Of a stretch of DNA of 32,631 bases, positions 1-8,183 are shown one piece after another (the first letter of the stretch is position 1; the number at the start of each line of letters is the position of its first letter). Location: the NCBI GenBank assembly GCA_002327785.1, contig DCUI01000122.1:1-32631 (forward strand), read 5' to 3'. The notes below the pieces were generated by a model. That model saw only the letters and a list, made by a program, of their open reading frames with translations, made no database searches and was not told the origin of the DNA. Source of the DNA: Phycisphaerales bacterium UBA2218. GTDB taxonomy: Bacteria > Planctomycetota > Phycisphaerae > Sedimentisphaerales > Anaerobacaceae. Both the position numbers and the translations under genes were made by a program.

Positions 1-77
1 ACGCACCGCGTTCAGATCTGCTGTGTTGCTGCCAGCCTGCAGCCGTTCGGCCACAGAGCGCGTCAAATCCTCAAAAC

Positions 78-1439
78 CTATTGTAGCGGGATCGGGACAA
101 TGAAGATCTGGTTGACGAAAGTGCCGTCGCCCCGGTCCACTTTCCGGTTGAAGGCGACCCACTGGCCGTTGGGCGCGACACAAAGGGCATCGGGCGACTG
201 TCCCGGATACAGCGTCGGGTCCGTGATCCGCTCCGATTCCCCGAAGTGCGCATCGCCCTCGATCACATTCGTCCGCCAAATCGAGTTGTCCGAGACGCAG
301 TAGATGTAGTCCCCCGACGGGTCCCACCACGGCTTTGTCGCCCCGGCCGACAGCGAGGTCGCCTGGACCGCATCGCCGCCCAGAGGGGAGATCAAGTGGA
401 TCTGCCCGCCCCGCGTGAACGCGATCCGCGAGCCATCCAGGCTGCAACGAATGATCCCGCCGCAGTCCGAGTCGCTCCACGTCAGCCTGCGTTGCACCGT
501 GCCCAACGGCGGCATCGGAAACGTCGTCTCGGTTCCCTCGAGCGGGCCATCCGGCCCGGCCACCGTAATATCCTCGGGGATATCCACGATGTACACCTCG
601 TTGCGAACCCCGCCAGCGCTCGTCACCGTCTTCCCGATAAAGGCACGAGCGCGTTGCCAGGTCCCATCCTCTTTCTGATAGCCCTTCTCGCCAACCCAGG
701 CGTCCTCGGAACCCTGGAAGATCTCGTCGCTGCCCCCAACGATCTCCGCTTGAGGCGTGACCTTCACGACCAGCACGGTGAACCCGACGCCGTCCTGATT
801 GCCGAGCGCGTCATCCACGTCCACCGGCGTGCCCAGTTTGGTCACGCCGATCGTTCGGAGGTTCTTGCCCAGACCTTCCATAATCTTGTCGTTGTAGGTG
901 AAACCGATCCATTGTCCGTCTCCGCTGGGCTCATGCCGATGCGTTCCCCCGCGAAGCGCGCCGGGCGTAAAGGGCGCGGTCACATCGCGGGCGTCGGCAA
1001 TCACATAATCCAAACTGCCTGCGGTTCCGTCGGTCGGGCTCACCATGGCGCCGAACCGGGCGGTTCCCCCGTACTGCACGCCGTCGATGCCGCGAATCGC
1101 GATCACGGTGTCTCCCGTCGGGAAGAAGCTCACCGCCGCGGTGCCGGGCCCGAAGCCGTTGGTCGGATCGGGATTGGACGCCGTGTACATCGTGACGATC
1201 TCCTGGCTGACGATATTGACCTTCTCCAGCGTCAGCGTGTTTCCAATGCCGCCGGCAAACGCCCTCGTGTCATAGGCAATCCAGCGGCAGTCCGGAGACC
1301 AGTTGAGATTGTTGTCCAACTGGTGATTCCTGTCCCCTTCAAAAGTCAGTCGCGTCTCCTCCCACCACGACAGGGCAGTCGACGGGACCAGCCAGACAAA
1401 GAAGAGAACGAACAGACAAGTCACAAATAGCCTTTTCAT
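78..1439 (-). CDS. Secreted DUF3748 (YidR-like) beta-propeller protein
   Basis: The product is 453 residues and resembles Escherichia coli YidR (DUF3748) along its length. Family landmarks are the N-terminal NLNWSPDCRWIAYDTR segment, TAPFTPGALRGGTH..., GFTYNDKIM, a GSDEIF segment, PLEGTETTFP, and a C-terminal run of TolB-like strands such as SPDALCVAPNGQWVAF. These repeated WSPD/DGSRIAF strands suggest a beta-propeller; no enzymatic function is established for the family. Residues 1-24 (MKRLFVTCLF... ending ALS) form a clear signal peptide, so this version is exported, whereas I recall YidR as lacking one. I chose the ATG at 1439 because AAGGAG sits just upstream and the signal peptide starts there; the frame stays open to 1520 but without a better site. 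It stands alone: the next gene upstream is beyond 0.8 kb. Family call is firm, role unknown. Confidence 0.85.
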   Translation of the reverse strand: MKRLFVTCLFVLFFVWLVPSTALSWWEETRLTFEGDRNHQLDNNLNWSPDCRWIAYDTRAFAGGIGNTLTLEKVNIVSQEIVTMYTASNPDPTNGFGPGTAAVSFFPTGDTVIAIRGIDGVQYGGTARFGAMVSPTDGTAGSLDYVIADARDVTAPFTPGALRGGTHRHEPSGDGQWIGFTYNDKIMEGLGKNLRTIGVTKLGTPVDVDDALGNQDGVGFTVLVVKVTPQAEIVGGSDEIFQGSEDAWVGEKGYQKEDGTWQRARAFIGKTVTSAGGVRNEVYIVDIPEDITVAGPDGPLEGTETTFPMPPLGTVQRRLTWSDSDCGGIIRCSLDGSRIAFTRGGQIHLISPLGGDAVQATSLSAGATKPWWDPSGDYIYCVSDNSIWRTNVIEGDAHFGESERITDPTLYPGQSPDALCVAPNGQWVAFNRKVDRGDGTFVNQIFIVPIPLQ

Positions 1440-1523
1440 GATCCACTCCTTCAATTGAACTGATATTGATCCGACACTTCCCGTTTGACCTCGCCCGGTT
1501 ACGCCGCCGGGCCGTGGCACATT

Positions 1524-1532
1524 ATTATACCA
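1524..1532 (-). promoter_or_regulatory. Extended -10 promoter for the DUF3748 gene
   Basis: Read on the minus strand the site is TGGTATAAT, an extended -10 (TGn plus perfect TATAAT). No good -35 lies 16-18 bases upstream, which fits the extended class. Transcription would start near 1517, giving a leader of roughly 78 bases before the ATG at 1439. Confidence 0.5.
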
Positions 1533-1773
1533 TCGCCCCCTCCGTTGCGCCTACCCCCGATTGAGCACACGCCAGCACAAACCATCCAGACTCAGCGAGT
1601 AGCGCAACCGCCCGCAGGGTACAAACACTATCCCATGGTAAGTACCCTTGGCAACTGGAGTTGCGCAACTGCCTTATGAAAGCGCCTGGCCTGCCGTGTG
1701 TCGCGCCATTCACCTCTTAGGATTTTGAAGGAGAACCCGTGGCTTAAAGGTGCACGCGTATCCGGGATTACAT

Positions 1774-1911
1774 CGTGCGCCTCGGATACGCTGCATGGCG
1801 CTCTTTGCCATGGACCTGGCCACGCGCAAGGTGGAAGTCCTCGGCACACAGCCCCAGTCGAGCGGTCCATGGATACAGCAGATCGCCCGTAATCTCACCG
1901 GCGAGGGCGGC
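1774..1911 (+). pseudogene. Integrase-core (rve-type) transposase remnant
   Basis: A short frame reads MALFAMDLATRKVEVLG followed by QPQSSGPWIQQIARNLTGEGG. This matches the region after the first catalytic aspartate of integrase-core transposases found in planctomycete insertion sequences, which typically read FFVIDLATRRVEIAG...GAWMEQIARNLTD. Only about 45 residues are recognisable; the helix-turn-helix part, the remaining catalytic residues and both ends are missing. I could not find terminal inverted repeats. The rest of the stretch 1533-2095 holds nothing else I recognise. It is best read as debris of an old insertion beside a tRNA gene. Confidence 0.6.
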
Positions 1912-2095
1912 CCCCCGGCTTGCGTGGTGGAATCCACGGTTCTCTGAGCTTCCATTGCTCATCTGTCAAATCGTTGCGATATGGCGTCCGTTCCATATCC
2001 GTGCGATCGGCCGAAGACCGTCAAAACGACCTCTTTTCACACACGCTCTCAGAAACGCCGGACGGCGCTCACCCCGAGGGATGTGTTTTTTTCTT

Positions 2096-2123
2096 TTGTC
2101 AGGGTTCCGCCGACCGGTATAAT
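2096..2123 (+). promoter_or_regulatory. Sigma-70-type promoter upstream of tRNA-Leu
   Basis: The -35 box TTGTCA (2096-2101) and a perfect -10 box TATAAT (2118-2123) are separated by 16 bases. Transcription would start near 2130, about 110 bases before the mature tRNA. It may also feed the gene at 2454. Confidence 0.7.
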
Positions 2124-2241
2124 AGCTCGTCCGGAAACAGGGGGCTGCGATGGCGGGTCCAACGGCATCTGAGGTCTCAGCAAGGCCGGACAGCAGAAGC
2201 CGGTGATCGATGCCGGGATCAGTTGTGGTATGCCGTTACCC

Positions 2242-2324
2242 GGCCGAGTGGCGGAATGGCAGACGCTGGGGACTTAAAATCCCCTGCCCGCAAGGGCGTA
2301 TGGGTTCGAGTCCCATCTCGGCCA
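2242..2324 (+). tRNA. tRNA-Leu (anticodon UAA)
   Basis: The acceptor stem GGCCGAG (2242-2248) pairs with CTCGGCC (2317-2323), with discriminator A at 2324. The anticodon stem GGGGA/TCCCC encloses the loop CTTAAAA with anticodon TAA at 2275-2277, which reads UUA and UUG. A long variable arm (GCCC GCAA GGGC) and the D-arm GCGGAATGGCAGACGC are typical of leucine tRNAs; the T-arm is GGGTTCGAGTCCC. The 3' CCA is not encoded. At 83 nt it is a complete class II tRNA. Confidence 0.96.
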
Positions 2325-2453
2325 CTGGGGTGAACTGTGGGTTCCCGACGGCCGTATGTTCAGGGCGTGTTCTACGCACGGATCGAAACCCTGACGGAGC
2401 AGATGTATTCAGTGGTCATGTCCTGTATCGACAGGGCGTGTTGGAGGTAAACG

Positions 2454-3788
2454 ATGGTCAATCAGGACGTCGAACTCGTGGACATCGAGAAGCCGAACCT
2501 CTACCGCGAGGTGTTCCCGTATACGCAGTTCCCAAAGGTGGTCTTCGACGGCGAACAGGAGCCCTACGAGGTCCCGGATGACATTTGGATCACCGACACG
2601 ACGTTTCGCGACGGCCAGCAGGCCCGGCCGCCCTATAAGCCGGAGCAGGTCCTCCGCATCTACGACCTCCTGCACCAGATCGACGGCAGCACCGGGCTGA
2701 TCCGCCAGTGCGAGTTCTTCCTGTACTCGGACAAGGACCGCAAAGCCGTCGAGCTGTGCCAGGGGCGCGGCTACAAGTACCCCGAGATCACCGGCTGGAT
2801 TCGCGCGGTGGCCGCCGATTTCAAGCTCGTGTCCCAACTCGGGCTGCAGGAGACCGGGATTCTAACGTCCGCAAGCGATTACCACGTCTTCCTCAAGCTC
2901 GGCAAGACGCGATCCCAGGCATTGAACAGCTATCTGGACATTGTCAAGGCCGCTCTGGATACGGGGGTGCTCCCGCGATGCCACCTCGAAGACATCACGC
3001 GGGCCGATTACGACGGGTTCATCCTGCCGTTTGCGGCCGAGTTGTTGAAAATTTCGGAACAGTACGGCAAGCCGATCAAGATCCGCCTTTGCGACACGCT
3101 GGGTTTCGGCCTGCCCTGGCCGGGCGTGGCGCTGCCGCGGAGCATCCCGAAGCTGATCCAGGGCCTCCGCAAGGTCGGCGTCCAGCCTGCGCAGCTCGAA
3201 TGGCACGGGCACAACGATTTCCACAAAGTCATGATCAACGCCGCCACGGCCTGGCTCTACGGGTGCAGCGCCGCCAATGCGGCCATCTTCGGCTGCGGCG
3301 AGCGGACGGGCAACCCGCCGCTGGAGGCTCTGGTCATCGAGCACGCGCAACTTCGGGGCATGGTCCCCGGCGTCAACTACGCCGCGATCACCGAGCTGGC
3401 CCACTATGCTCACACGGAGCTCGGCTTCGAAATCGCACGGAATTATCCGCTCGTGGGTAAGGACTTCAACGTGACGCGGGCGGGCATCCACGCCGACGGC
3501 CTGCTCAAGAACGAAGAGATCTACAACTGCTTCGATACCAACACGCTGCTCAATCGGCCCATCGGCGTGGCCATTGCCGACAAGACGGGAGCCGCCGGCA
3601 TCAAGCACTGGGTCGAGACGCACTACGAGATTCAGATCGCCAAGCACGACCCTCGCATCATCAAGATCAAGGACCGGATCGACGCGGAGTATGCCGCCGA
3701 CCGCATCTCGGCGATCTCCGATGATGAGATGCATCAGTGGGTTCACGAGGCCTTTGCGGGCCAGATGCCGCCGGCAAGAAAAGATTAG
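2454..3788 (+). CDS. Probable Re-citrate synthase (isopropylmalate/homocitrate synthase family)
   Basis: The 444-residue product is a DRE-TIM metallolyase. Residues 48-56 (DTTFRDGQQ) carry the catalytic arginine and metal-binding aspartate, H251/H253/D255 (HGHNDFH) are further metal ligands, and GCGERTGNPPLE near residue 280 is the second family signature. The start (VDIEKPNLYREVFPY), the FRDGQQARPPY sequence and the length without a C-terminal leucine-regulatory domain fit the Clostridium kluyveri Re-citrate synthase group better than LeuA, as I recall that protein. Such an enzyme condenses oxaloacetate and acetyl-CoA in anaerobes lacking ordinary citrate synthase. A homocitrate or isopropylmalate synthase remains possible. 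The ATG is set by GGAGG at 2443-2447. The tRNA-Leu lies 129 bases upstream. Confidence 0.8.
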   Translation: MVNQDVELVDIEKPNLYREVFPYTQFPKVVFDGEQEPYEVPDDIWITDTTFRDGQQARPPYKPEQVLRIYDLLHQIDGSTGLIRQCEFFLYSDKDRKAVELCQGRGYKYPEITGWIRAVAADFKLVSQLGLQETGILTSASDYHVFLKLGKTRSQALNSYLDIVKAALDTGVLPRCHLEDITRADYDGFILPFAAELLKISEQYGKPIKIRLCDTLGFGLPWPGVALPRSIPKLIQGLRKVGVQPAQLEWHGHNDFHKVMINAATAWLYGCSAANAAIFGCGERTGNPPLEALVIEHAQLRGMVPGVNYAAITELAHYAHTELGFEIARNYPLVGKDFNVTRAGIHADGLLKNEEIYNCFDTNTLLNRPIGVAIADKTGAAGIKHWVETHYEIQIAKHDPRIIKIKDRIDAEYAADRISAISDDEMHQWVHEAFAGQMPPARKD

Positions 3789-3802
3789 TGCTGCAACGAG
3801 AA

Positions 3803-3938
3803 GGAAATCCGAAACAAATTCAAAGAACCAAAATCCAGATGACCGAAACGCAATCGTCCGTCGAACAGTCCGTTTGGGTTTTTGGATTTCTGTCATTCGT
3901 GCCTGTTTCAGATTTTGTGCTTCGAATTTCGGATTTCC
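3803..3938. repeat. AT-rich MITE-like element with 12-bp terminal inverted repeats
   Basis: The 136-bp segment begins with GGAAATCCGAAA (3803-3814) and ends with its exact reverse complement TTTCGGATTTCC (3927-3938). The interior is AT-rich in a GC-rich genome and itself imperfectly palindromic, with repeated AAATCC and GAAAC words on both strands. It fills the gap between the genes at 2454 and 3954. From memory, elements of very similar wording are dispersed through planctomycete and related metagenome genomes. Confidence 0.7.
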
Positions 3939-3953
3939 CCGCTTCGGGGTGTT

Positions 3954-4724
3954 ATGGCTCACGACGAGATCAAAGCCGTTCTTTTTGACCTCGGCGATAC
4001 GATTCTGAACTTCGGCAAGGTCAAGACGACGAAAGCCTTTCTGGCGGGCGCCAGGGCCTCGCATGCGTTCCTGAAGGAGCTGGGCCAGCCGGCGGCCTGG
4101 TTCCCCTGGTACTTTGCCTGCAACCTCGTCCGCATGCGGATCAGGTACCTGATTTCGAACCTCACGCACAAAGACTTCGATTCGCTCGAGGTGCTCCAGG
4201 CCGTGGGGGCCAGGCAGGGCGTGCACCTGTCGCCGTCGCAGTGGGACGAGTTCGCCTGGCTTTGGTACGAGACCCTCAGCCGCTGCGCCCAGGTCGAGCC
4301 GGACCTGCGGGAGACCCTGAGCACCCTGGGGCGCATGGGCCTGAAGCTCGGGATCGTGTCCAACACGTTCGTGAGCCGGGCCTCGCTGGCGAAGCACCTC
4401 AGTCAGCTCGGGTTGCTTGAATTCTTTCCGGTGCAGCTCTACTCCTACGAGTACCATTTCCGCAAGCCCAACTCAGAGATCTTCCGCATCGCCGCGGACA
4501 AGATCGGGGAGCCCCTCGCGAATATCATCTTCGTCGGGGATCGGATCGACAACGACATCCTGCCGGCGTTAAGGAGCGGGATGCACGCCGTCCTCAAGGA
4601 CGCCTACACGAACGCAGGCAAGCCGACGCCGCCCGGGGCCCGGCGGATTCGTCTGCTCTCGGAGCTGCCGGCGATTGTCGAGCAAATGAACGCCGCGGCG
4701 CAGCCGACTCGCGTCAATCCTTAG
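3954..4724 (+). CDS. HAD-superfamily hydrolase
   Basis: The product is 256 residues. Motif I is FDLGDT (nucleophile D12, acid/base D15 replaced in the usual DxDGT pattern by DLGDT, still DxxxD/T-like), motif II is IVSNT, motif III is the lysine in FRKPNSEIF, and motif IV is VGDRIDNDI. A helical cap of about 90 residues after motif I marks it as subfamily I (phosphoglycolate-phosphatase-like). The substrate cannot be read from the sequence. I start at the ATG at 3954 because the family begins immediately before motif I; the frame extends upstream to 3882 only through the inverted-repeat element. No strong ribosome-binding site is visible, so translation may be weak or coupled to the gene at 2454. 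Confidence 0.85.
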   Translation: MAHDEIKAVLFDLGDTILNFGKVKTTKAFLAGARASHAFLKELGQPAAWFPWYFACNLVRMRIRYLISNLTHKDFDSLEVLQAVGARQGVHLSPSQWDEFAWLWYETLSRCAQVEPDLRETLSTLGRMGLKLGIVSNTFVSRASLAKHLSQLGLLEFFPVQLYSYEYHFRKPNSEIFRIAADKIGEPLANIIFVGDRIDNDILPALRSGMHAVLKDAYTNAGKPTPPGARRIRLLSELPAIVEQMNAAAQPTRVNP

Positions 4725-4797
4725 GTCCTGTCGGTCTCCTGGGTCCCTTGTTCTACCTCGGGAATACACCGACTCACGAAGCGACAGAGAAACCTCA

Positions 4798-4826
4798 TTG
4801 ACACGTCGCGTCCGGCCTCTTACTAT
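4798..4826 (+). promoter_or_regulatory. Strong sigma-70-type promoter of trxA-trxB
   Basis: A perfect -35 TTGACA (4798-4803) is followed after exactly 17 bases by TACTAT (4821-4826), five of six matches to the -10 consensus. Transcription would start near 4833, about 80 bases before the trxA ATG. Confidence 0.75.
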
Positions 4827-4913
4827 CGCATTCCGCCTGTCCTCGTCGTGCTGCCGCGTCCGTGCGCGCCCCATGCTCGACGCAGGACCCTTGACGGATA
4901 AAGGAGAACACCG

Positions 4914-5255
4914 ATGGCAGCAGGCAGAACGATTGAAGTGACCGACGCGAGCTTTGCAGACGAAGTGCTCGAATCGGATATTCCCGTTTTGGTGGATTAC
5001 TGGGCGCCGTGGTGCGGCCCATGCCGCATGGTCGCGCCCGTGCTGGAGAAGATCGCCGATGAGTACGACGGCCGGTTGAAGATCTGCAAGCTCAACGTGG
5101 ACGAGAACCGCGAGATCGCGACCCAGCATCACATTATGAGCATCCCCACGATGTTCCTGTTCAGAGCCGGCGAGATGGTGGACCAGATCACAGGGGTGAC
5201 GCCGAACTTCGAATCGGACCTCAAGCGGAAAATAGAACCATACGTGGAAGAGTAG
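4914..5255 (+). CDS. trxA: Thioredoxin
   Basis: This 113-residue cytoplasmic protein is a standard thioredoxin. The redox motif WCGPC is at residues 33-37 inside DYWAPWCGPCRMVAPV, the conserved cis-proline is in SIPTM (P78), and GVTPNFESDLKRKIEPY forms the last helix. It reduces protein disulfides and passes electrons to enzymes such as ribonucleotide reductase and peroxiredoxins. AAAGGAG precedes the ATG. The stop is only 6 bases from trxB, its reductase, so the two form an operon behind the promoter at 4798-4826. Confidence 0.95.
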   Translation: MAAGRTIEVTDASFADEVLESDIPVLVDYWAPWCGPCRMVAPVLEKIADEYDGRLKICKLNVDENREIATQHHIMSIPTMFLFRAGEMVDQITGVTPNFESDLKRKIEPYVEE

Positions 5256-5261
5256 AATCCT

Positions 5262-6260
5262 ATGCCTGATGTCTTGTACGATATCATTATCGTCGGGGGC
5301 GGCCCCGCCGGCCTGGGCGCGGCGCTGTACACGTCGCGTGACCGGTACCGGACACTGATCCTGGAGAAGATGATCCCGGGCGGGCAGATCTTCAATACCG
5401 ACCGGATCGAGAATTATCCCGGCATCCCGCGGATCGACGGGCCGAGCCTCGTCGATCAGATGCAAAAGCAGGTCGAGAGCTTCGGAACCGAGATCAAGAC
5501 GGGCAGCGAAGTGACGGACCTCAAGAGGATGGAGGACGGCCGGATCGAGGTCCGCTGTCACGAGGACCGCTACATCGCGCGAGCCGTCGTGCTGGCGCCG
5601 GGCAGCAGCTACCGCAAACTGGGCGTCCCCGGCGAGGAGGAGTTCCGCAACGCCGGCGCGGGCGTCAGCTATTGCGGGACCTGCGACGGGCCCTTCTTTC
5701 GGGACAAAGAAGTGGTCTCGGTCGGCGGCGGCAATACAGCCATCGAAGAGACCCTGCACCTGGCGAAGTACGCCAGCAAGGTGACGCTCGTGCACCGTCG
5801 CAATGAGTTCCGCGCCGACAAGATCCTCGTGGAAGAGATGCTGGCCAAGGTCGGCGAGCCGGACAGCAATCTGGTTATCCACTACGACTCAGTCGTCACC
5901 GCGATCCAGGGCGAAGGCCGGGTCCAGTCCGTCCGGCTCAAGAACGTCAAGACCGGCTCGGAGGAGGACTACCCCTGTGACGGGGCTTTCATCTTCGTCG
6001 GCATGGTGCCCAACACGGGCTTTCTCAGCGGCATCGTGGACCTGACGGAGCAGGGCTTCATCCGATGCGACAGCGCCTATCTGCGGACGTCGATGCCGGG
6101 GGTCTTCGTAGCGGGCGACTGCCGGGTCGGGGCGACCATGCAGCTTATCACAGCGGTCGCCGACGGCGTCAACACCGCCATGATGATCAAACAGTACTTC
6201 CGCGATCCTCAGTGGTGGAAGAGGGCAGCCGCCAGCGTCGGAGAGACCGTCGGCTGGTAA
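5262..6260 (+). CDS. trxB: Thioredoxin-disulfide reductase
   Basis: The 332-residue flavoprotein transfers electrons from NADPH through FAD to thioredoxin. It shows the FAD motif GGGPAG (12-17), the MIPGGQI segment, the redox-active C138-GT-C141 (YCGTCDGPFF; most relatives have CATC), the NADPH-binding GGGNTA (155-160) and HRRNEFRA (178-185), and the C-terminal FAD-contact segment VFVAGDCRVGATMQLITAVADG. Length matches the low-molecular-weight bacterial enzyme, with a slightly extended C-terminus (WWKRAAASVGETVGW). It follows trxA after 6 bases and presumably shares its transcript. HRRNEFRA supports NADPH over NADH as cofactor. Confidence 0.95.
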   Translation: MPDVLYDIIIVGGGPAGLGAALYTSRDRYRTLILEKMIPGGQIFNTDRIENYPGIPRIDGPSLVDQMQKQVESFGTEIKTGSEVTDLKRMEDGRIEVRCHEDRYIARAVVLAPGSSYRKLGVPGEEEFRNAGAGVSYCGTCDGPFFRDKEVVSVGGGNTAIEETLHLAKYASKVTLVHRRNEFRADKILVEEMLAKVGEPDSNLVIHYDSVVTAIQGEGRVQSVRLKNVKTGSEEDYPCDGAFIFVGMVPNTGFLSGIVDLTEQGFIRCDSAYLRTSMPGVFVAGDCRVGATMQLITAVADGVNTAMMIKQYFRDPQWWKRAAASVGETVGW

Positions 6261-6291
6261 CAGAGCCACAGGACGAATGGGACCTGTTGGA

Positions 6292-6315
6292 CCCATCCGA
6301 TGCCACCCGGATGGG
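6292..6315. terminator. Hairpin between convergent trxB and symporter genes
   Basis: CCCATCCG (6292-6299) and CGGATGGG (6308-6315) form a perfect 8-bp stem with an 8-base loop, 31 bases after the trxB stop and 14 bases after the symporter stop on the other strand. No long T-run follows on either side, so it may act as a bidirectional but weak terminator or a 3'-end stabiliser. Confidence 0.5.
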
Positions 6316-6329
6316 CCTCCTGGAAATTT

Positions 6330-7862
6330 CTACCAGAAGACGACGTAGAAGACCGCCACCGCCGCCAAGACGAGCCCGCCGGCGAGCTTCGCCTCCCCGC
6401 TCGTCTTCATCTCGACTCCTTCGCGGACCGGCAACACCTTGGGTTCTTCGAGCGGCTTGAAGAAGGTGATCAATCCCATGATGATCAGGACGAGCTCGAA
6501 AGCCACCCCGACCTGGATCAGGAAGTGCAATCCCGGGGCGAATCTCTGGAACAGCCCGTACAGGATGGGCCCGCAAACCAGTGCGGCCACGCCGGCGGCG
6601 CCGGGGGCCTGGGGAACCAGCATCCCAAAGAGGAACGCCGCCACGACGCCGGGCCAGATATACCCTTGAAACTGCTGGATGTAGTTGAAGACCCCGCCGA
6701 ACTTCGGATCGGCCAATCGCGGCGCCAACAGACAGGCGGCAGCGATGAAAACCCCCGTGGTGATACGACCGAGGAACAGCAGGCGATTCTGAGGTGCGTT
6801 GCGGTCGAAGAGCCGGTTGTAGATGTCCATCGTCAGGATTGTGGAAGCGGAGTTCAACATGGAGGCCAGCGAGCTGATGACCGCCCCGGCGATGGCGGCG
6901 AACATGAACCCGCGCAGGCCGGTGGGGACCAAGTTGCGGATCAGCATGGGAAACGCTTCGTCGGGTGACTGCATCTGGCCGCCGTAGAGTTGATAGGACA
7001 TGATGCCTGGGAGCACGATGGCGAAGGGAATCAGCAGCCACAGGCCGCCGGCGAAGATCACGCCCAACTGGCCCTCGCGGAGCGTCTTGGCGGCCAGATT
7101 GCGCTGCACGATGAACTGGTTCAGGCCGCAGTAGTACAGGATGACGATCCCCATTCCGGAGACCACGCCCGTCCAGGGCAGGGCCTCGTGACTGGCCGGA
7201 AGGACCATGTGAAGGCGGTCTGCGTTGGCGGTGGAGAATTGCTCCCAGCCCCCGCAGGCGTGCAGACCCAGGAAGAAGGTGACAATTCCCCCGACGAGCA
7301 GCGCGCCTCCCTGAAAGAGGTCCGCCCAGGCGATTGCCTTGAGCCCCCCCCAAATCGTGTAGACCGCGGCGATCGATCCGATGAGCCAGATGCTCTTGGT
7401 CAGGCTGATATCGAACACCTTGTTCAGGGTCAGCCCGCCGGAGTAGAGCACGGCCGTCAGAAGAACGGCCACGTAGATCACGACCGTTGTCAGGGCCATG
7501 AGGGCGCGGGCCGTGGAGTTGTAGCGGTATTCCAGGTACTCGGGCATGGTGTAGATCCCCGCCTTGAGGAACCGGGGCAGGAGCGTGAACGCGATCAGGA
7601 CAATGCCGATGCTTCCGCACAGTTGCCAGTTGCTCACAGCCAGACCCACGCTGCCGGCGCCCTGGCCGCTCATGCCCACGAACTGCTCCGTGGAGATGTT
7701 GGCGGCGATAATGGACAGGCCGATCAGCGGCCAGGTGAGGCCCCGGCCCGCGAGGAAGTAGTCCTCGCTGGTCTTCTCCCGTCGGCTCTTGAACATGCTG
7801 ACCGCGACGACGGCACCGATAAACGCGACAAAGACCCCGATATCGAAGGCATTCAGTCCCAT
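6330..7862 (-). CDS. Sodium/solute symporter (SSS family)
   Basis: The 510-residue membrane protein has about 14 hydrophobic segments. Family marks are the early RREKTSEDYFLAGR segment, LIGLSIIAANISTEQFVGMSG, YTMPEYLEYRYNS, YTIWGGLKAIAWADLFQG and the sodium-site region SSLASMLNSASTILTMDIY. It resembles the vSGLT branch that moves sugars, myo-inositol or related solutes with sodium, but the substrate is not set by these motifs. The ATG at 7862 is preferred over an in-frame TTG four codons upstream; neither has a strong ribosome-binding site. The gene is convergent with trxB and divergent from the phosphoesterase genes. An FucU-type mutarotase lies 14 kb away, too far to link the two. Confidence 0.9.
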   Translation of the reverse strand: MGLNAFDIGVFVAFIGAVVAVSMFKSRREKTSEDYFLAGRGLTWPLIGLSIIAANISTEQFVGMSGQGAGSVGLAVSNWQLCGSIGIVLIAFTLLPRFLKAGIYTMPEYLEYRYNSTARALMALTTVVIYVAVLLTAVLYSGGLTLNKVFDISLTKSIWLIGSIAAVYTIWGGLKAIAWADLFQGGALLVGGIVTFFLGLHACGGWEQFSTANADRLHMVLPASHEALPWTGVVSGMGIVILYYCGLNQFIVQRNLAAKTLREGQLGVIFAGGLWLLIPFAIVLPGIMSYQLYGGQMQSPDEAFPMLIRNLVPTGLRGFMFAAIAGAVISSLASMLNSASTILTMDIYNRLFDRNAPQNRLLFLGRITTGVFIAAACLLAPRLADPKFGGVFNYIQQFQGYIWPGVVAAFLFGMLVPQAPGAAGVAALVCGPILYGLFQRFAPGLHFLIQVGVAFELVLIIMGLITFFKPLEEPKVLPVREGVEMKTSGEAKLAGGLVLAAVAVFYVVFW

Positions 7863-8106
7863 GGGCGAATCCAACCAAAGCAGCTATTCGTTTCCGGCCC
7901 GATGTTCCCAGTCGCCACAATAATAGACCTTCGAGCCGAGTACCACAAGATTTCGCGACGGGCCTTCGTGGATCGTGCGGGGACGCCTCGTCGTCCCTGA
8001 TGGTCGTTGGGCGCCATGAATTTCATGGGCCCATGCGCCTCCGCCCACATCGTCCATACCGTCCATCGCGAGTCCAAACCCCGACCGTATTCCAGCCGGA
8101 ACCTTT

Positions 8107-8135
8107 TTGCACACCAGGGCAATTTCTGGTACAAG
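8107..8135 (+). promoter_or_regulatory. Putative promoter of the first phosphoesterase gene
   Basis: TTGCAC (8107-8112), a 17-base spacer and TACAAG (8130-8135) precede the gene at 8184. The match to sigma-70 consensus is only fair, but an almost identical arrangement (TTGCGG, 17 bases, TACAAG, sharing GGTACAAGA) lies upstream of the third paralogue, which supports it. The remainder of 7863-8183 shows no other element I recognise. Confidence 0.5.
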
Positions 8136-8183
8136 AAGGCCTTCAGGCAACGATGCAATGGTCACAGCAGAAAGGGTAGATGC

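Noticed and set aside
246..1430. Long plus-strand frame of 394 codons opposite the first gene
   Set aside because: It is the antisense shadow of the DUF3748 gene in GC-rich DNA; its product is Arg/Ala-rich with no domain.
2862..4457. Minus-strand frame of 531 codons across two plus-strand genes
   Set aside because: It spans the citrate-synthase-type and HAD genes in antisense and even crosses the repeat element; no family likeness.
6187..7920. 577-codon frame overlapping the symporter on the same strand
   Set aside because: It is the shifted frame of the symporter; the symporter frame carries all membrane segments and motifs.
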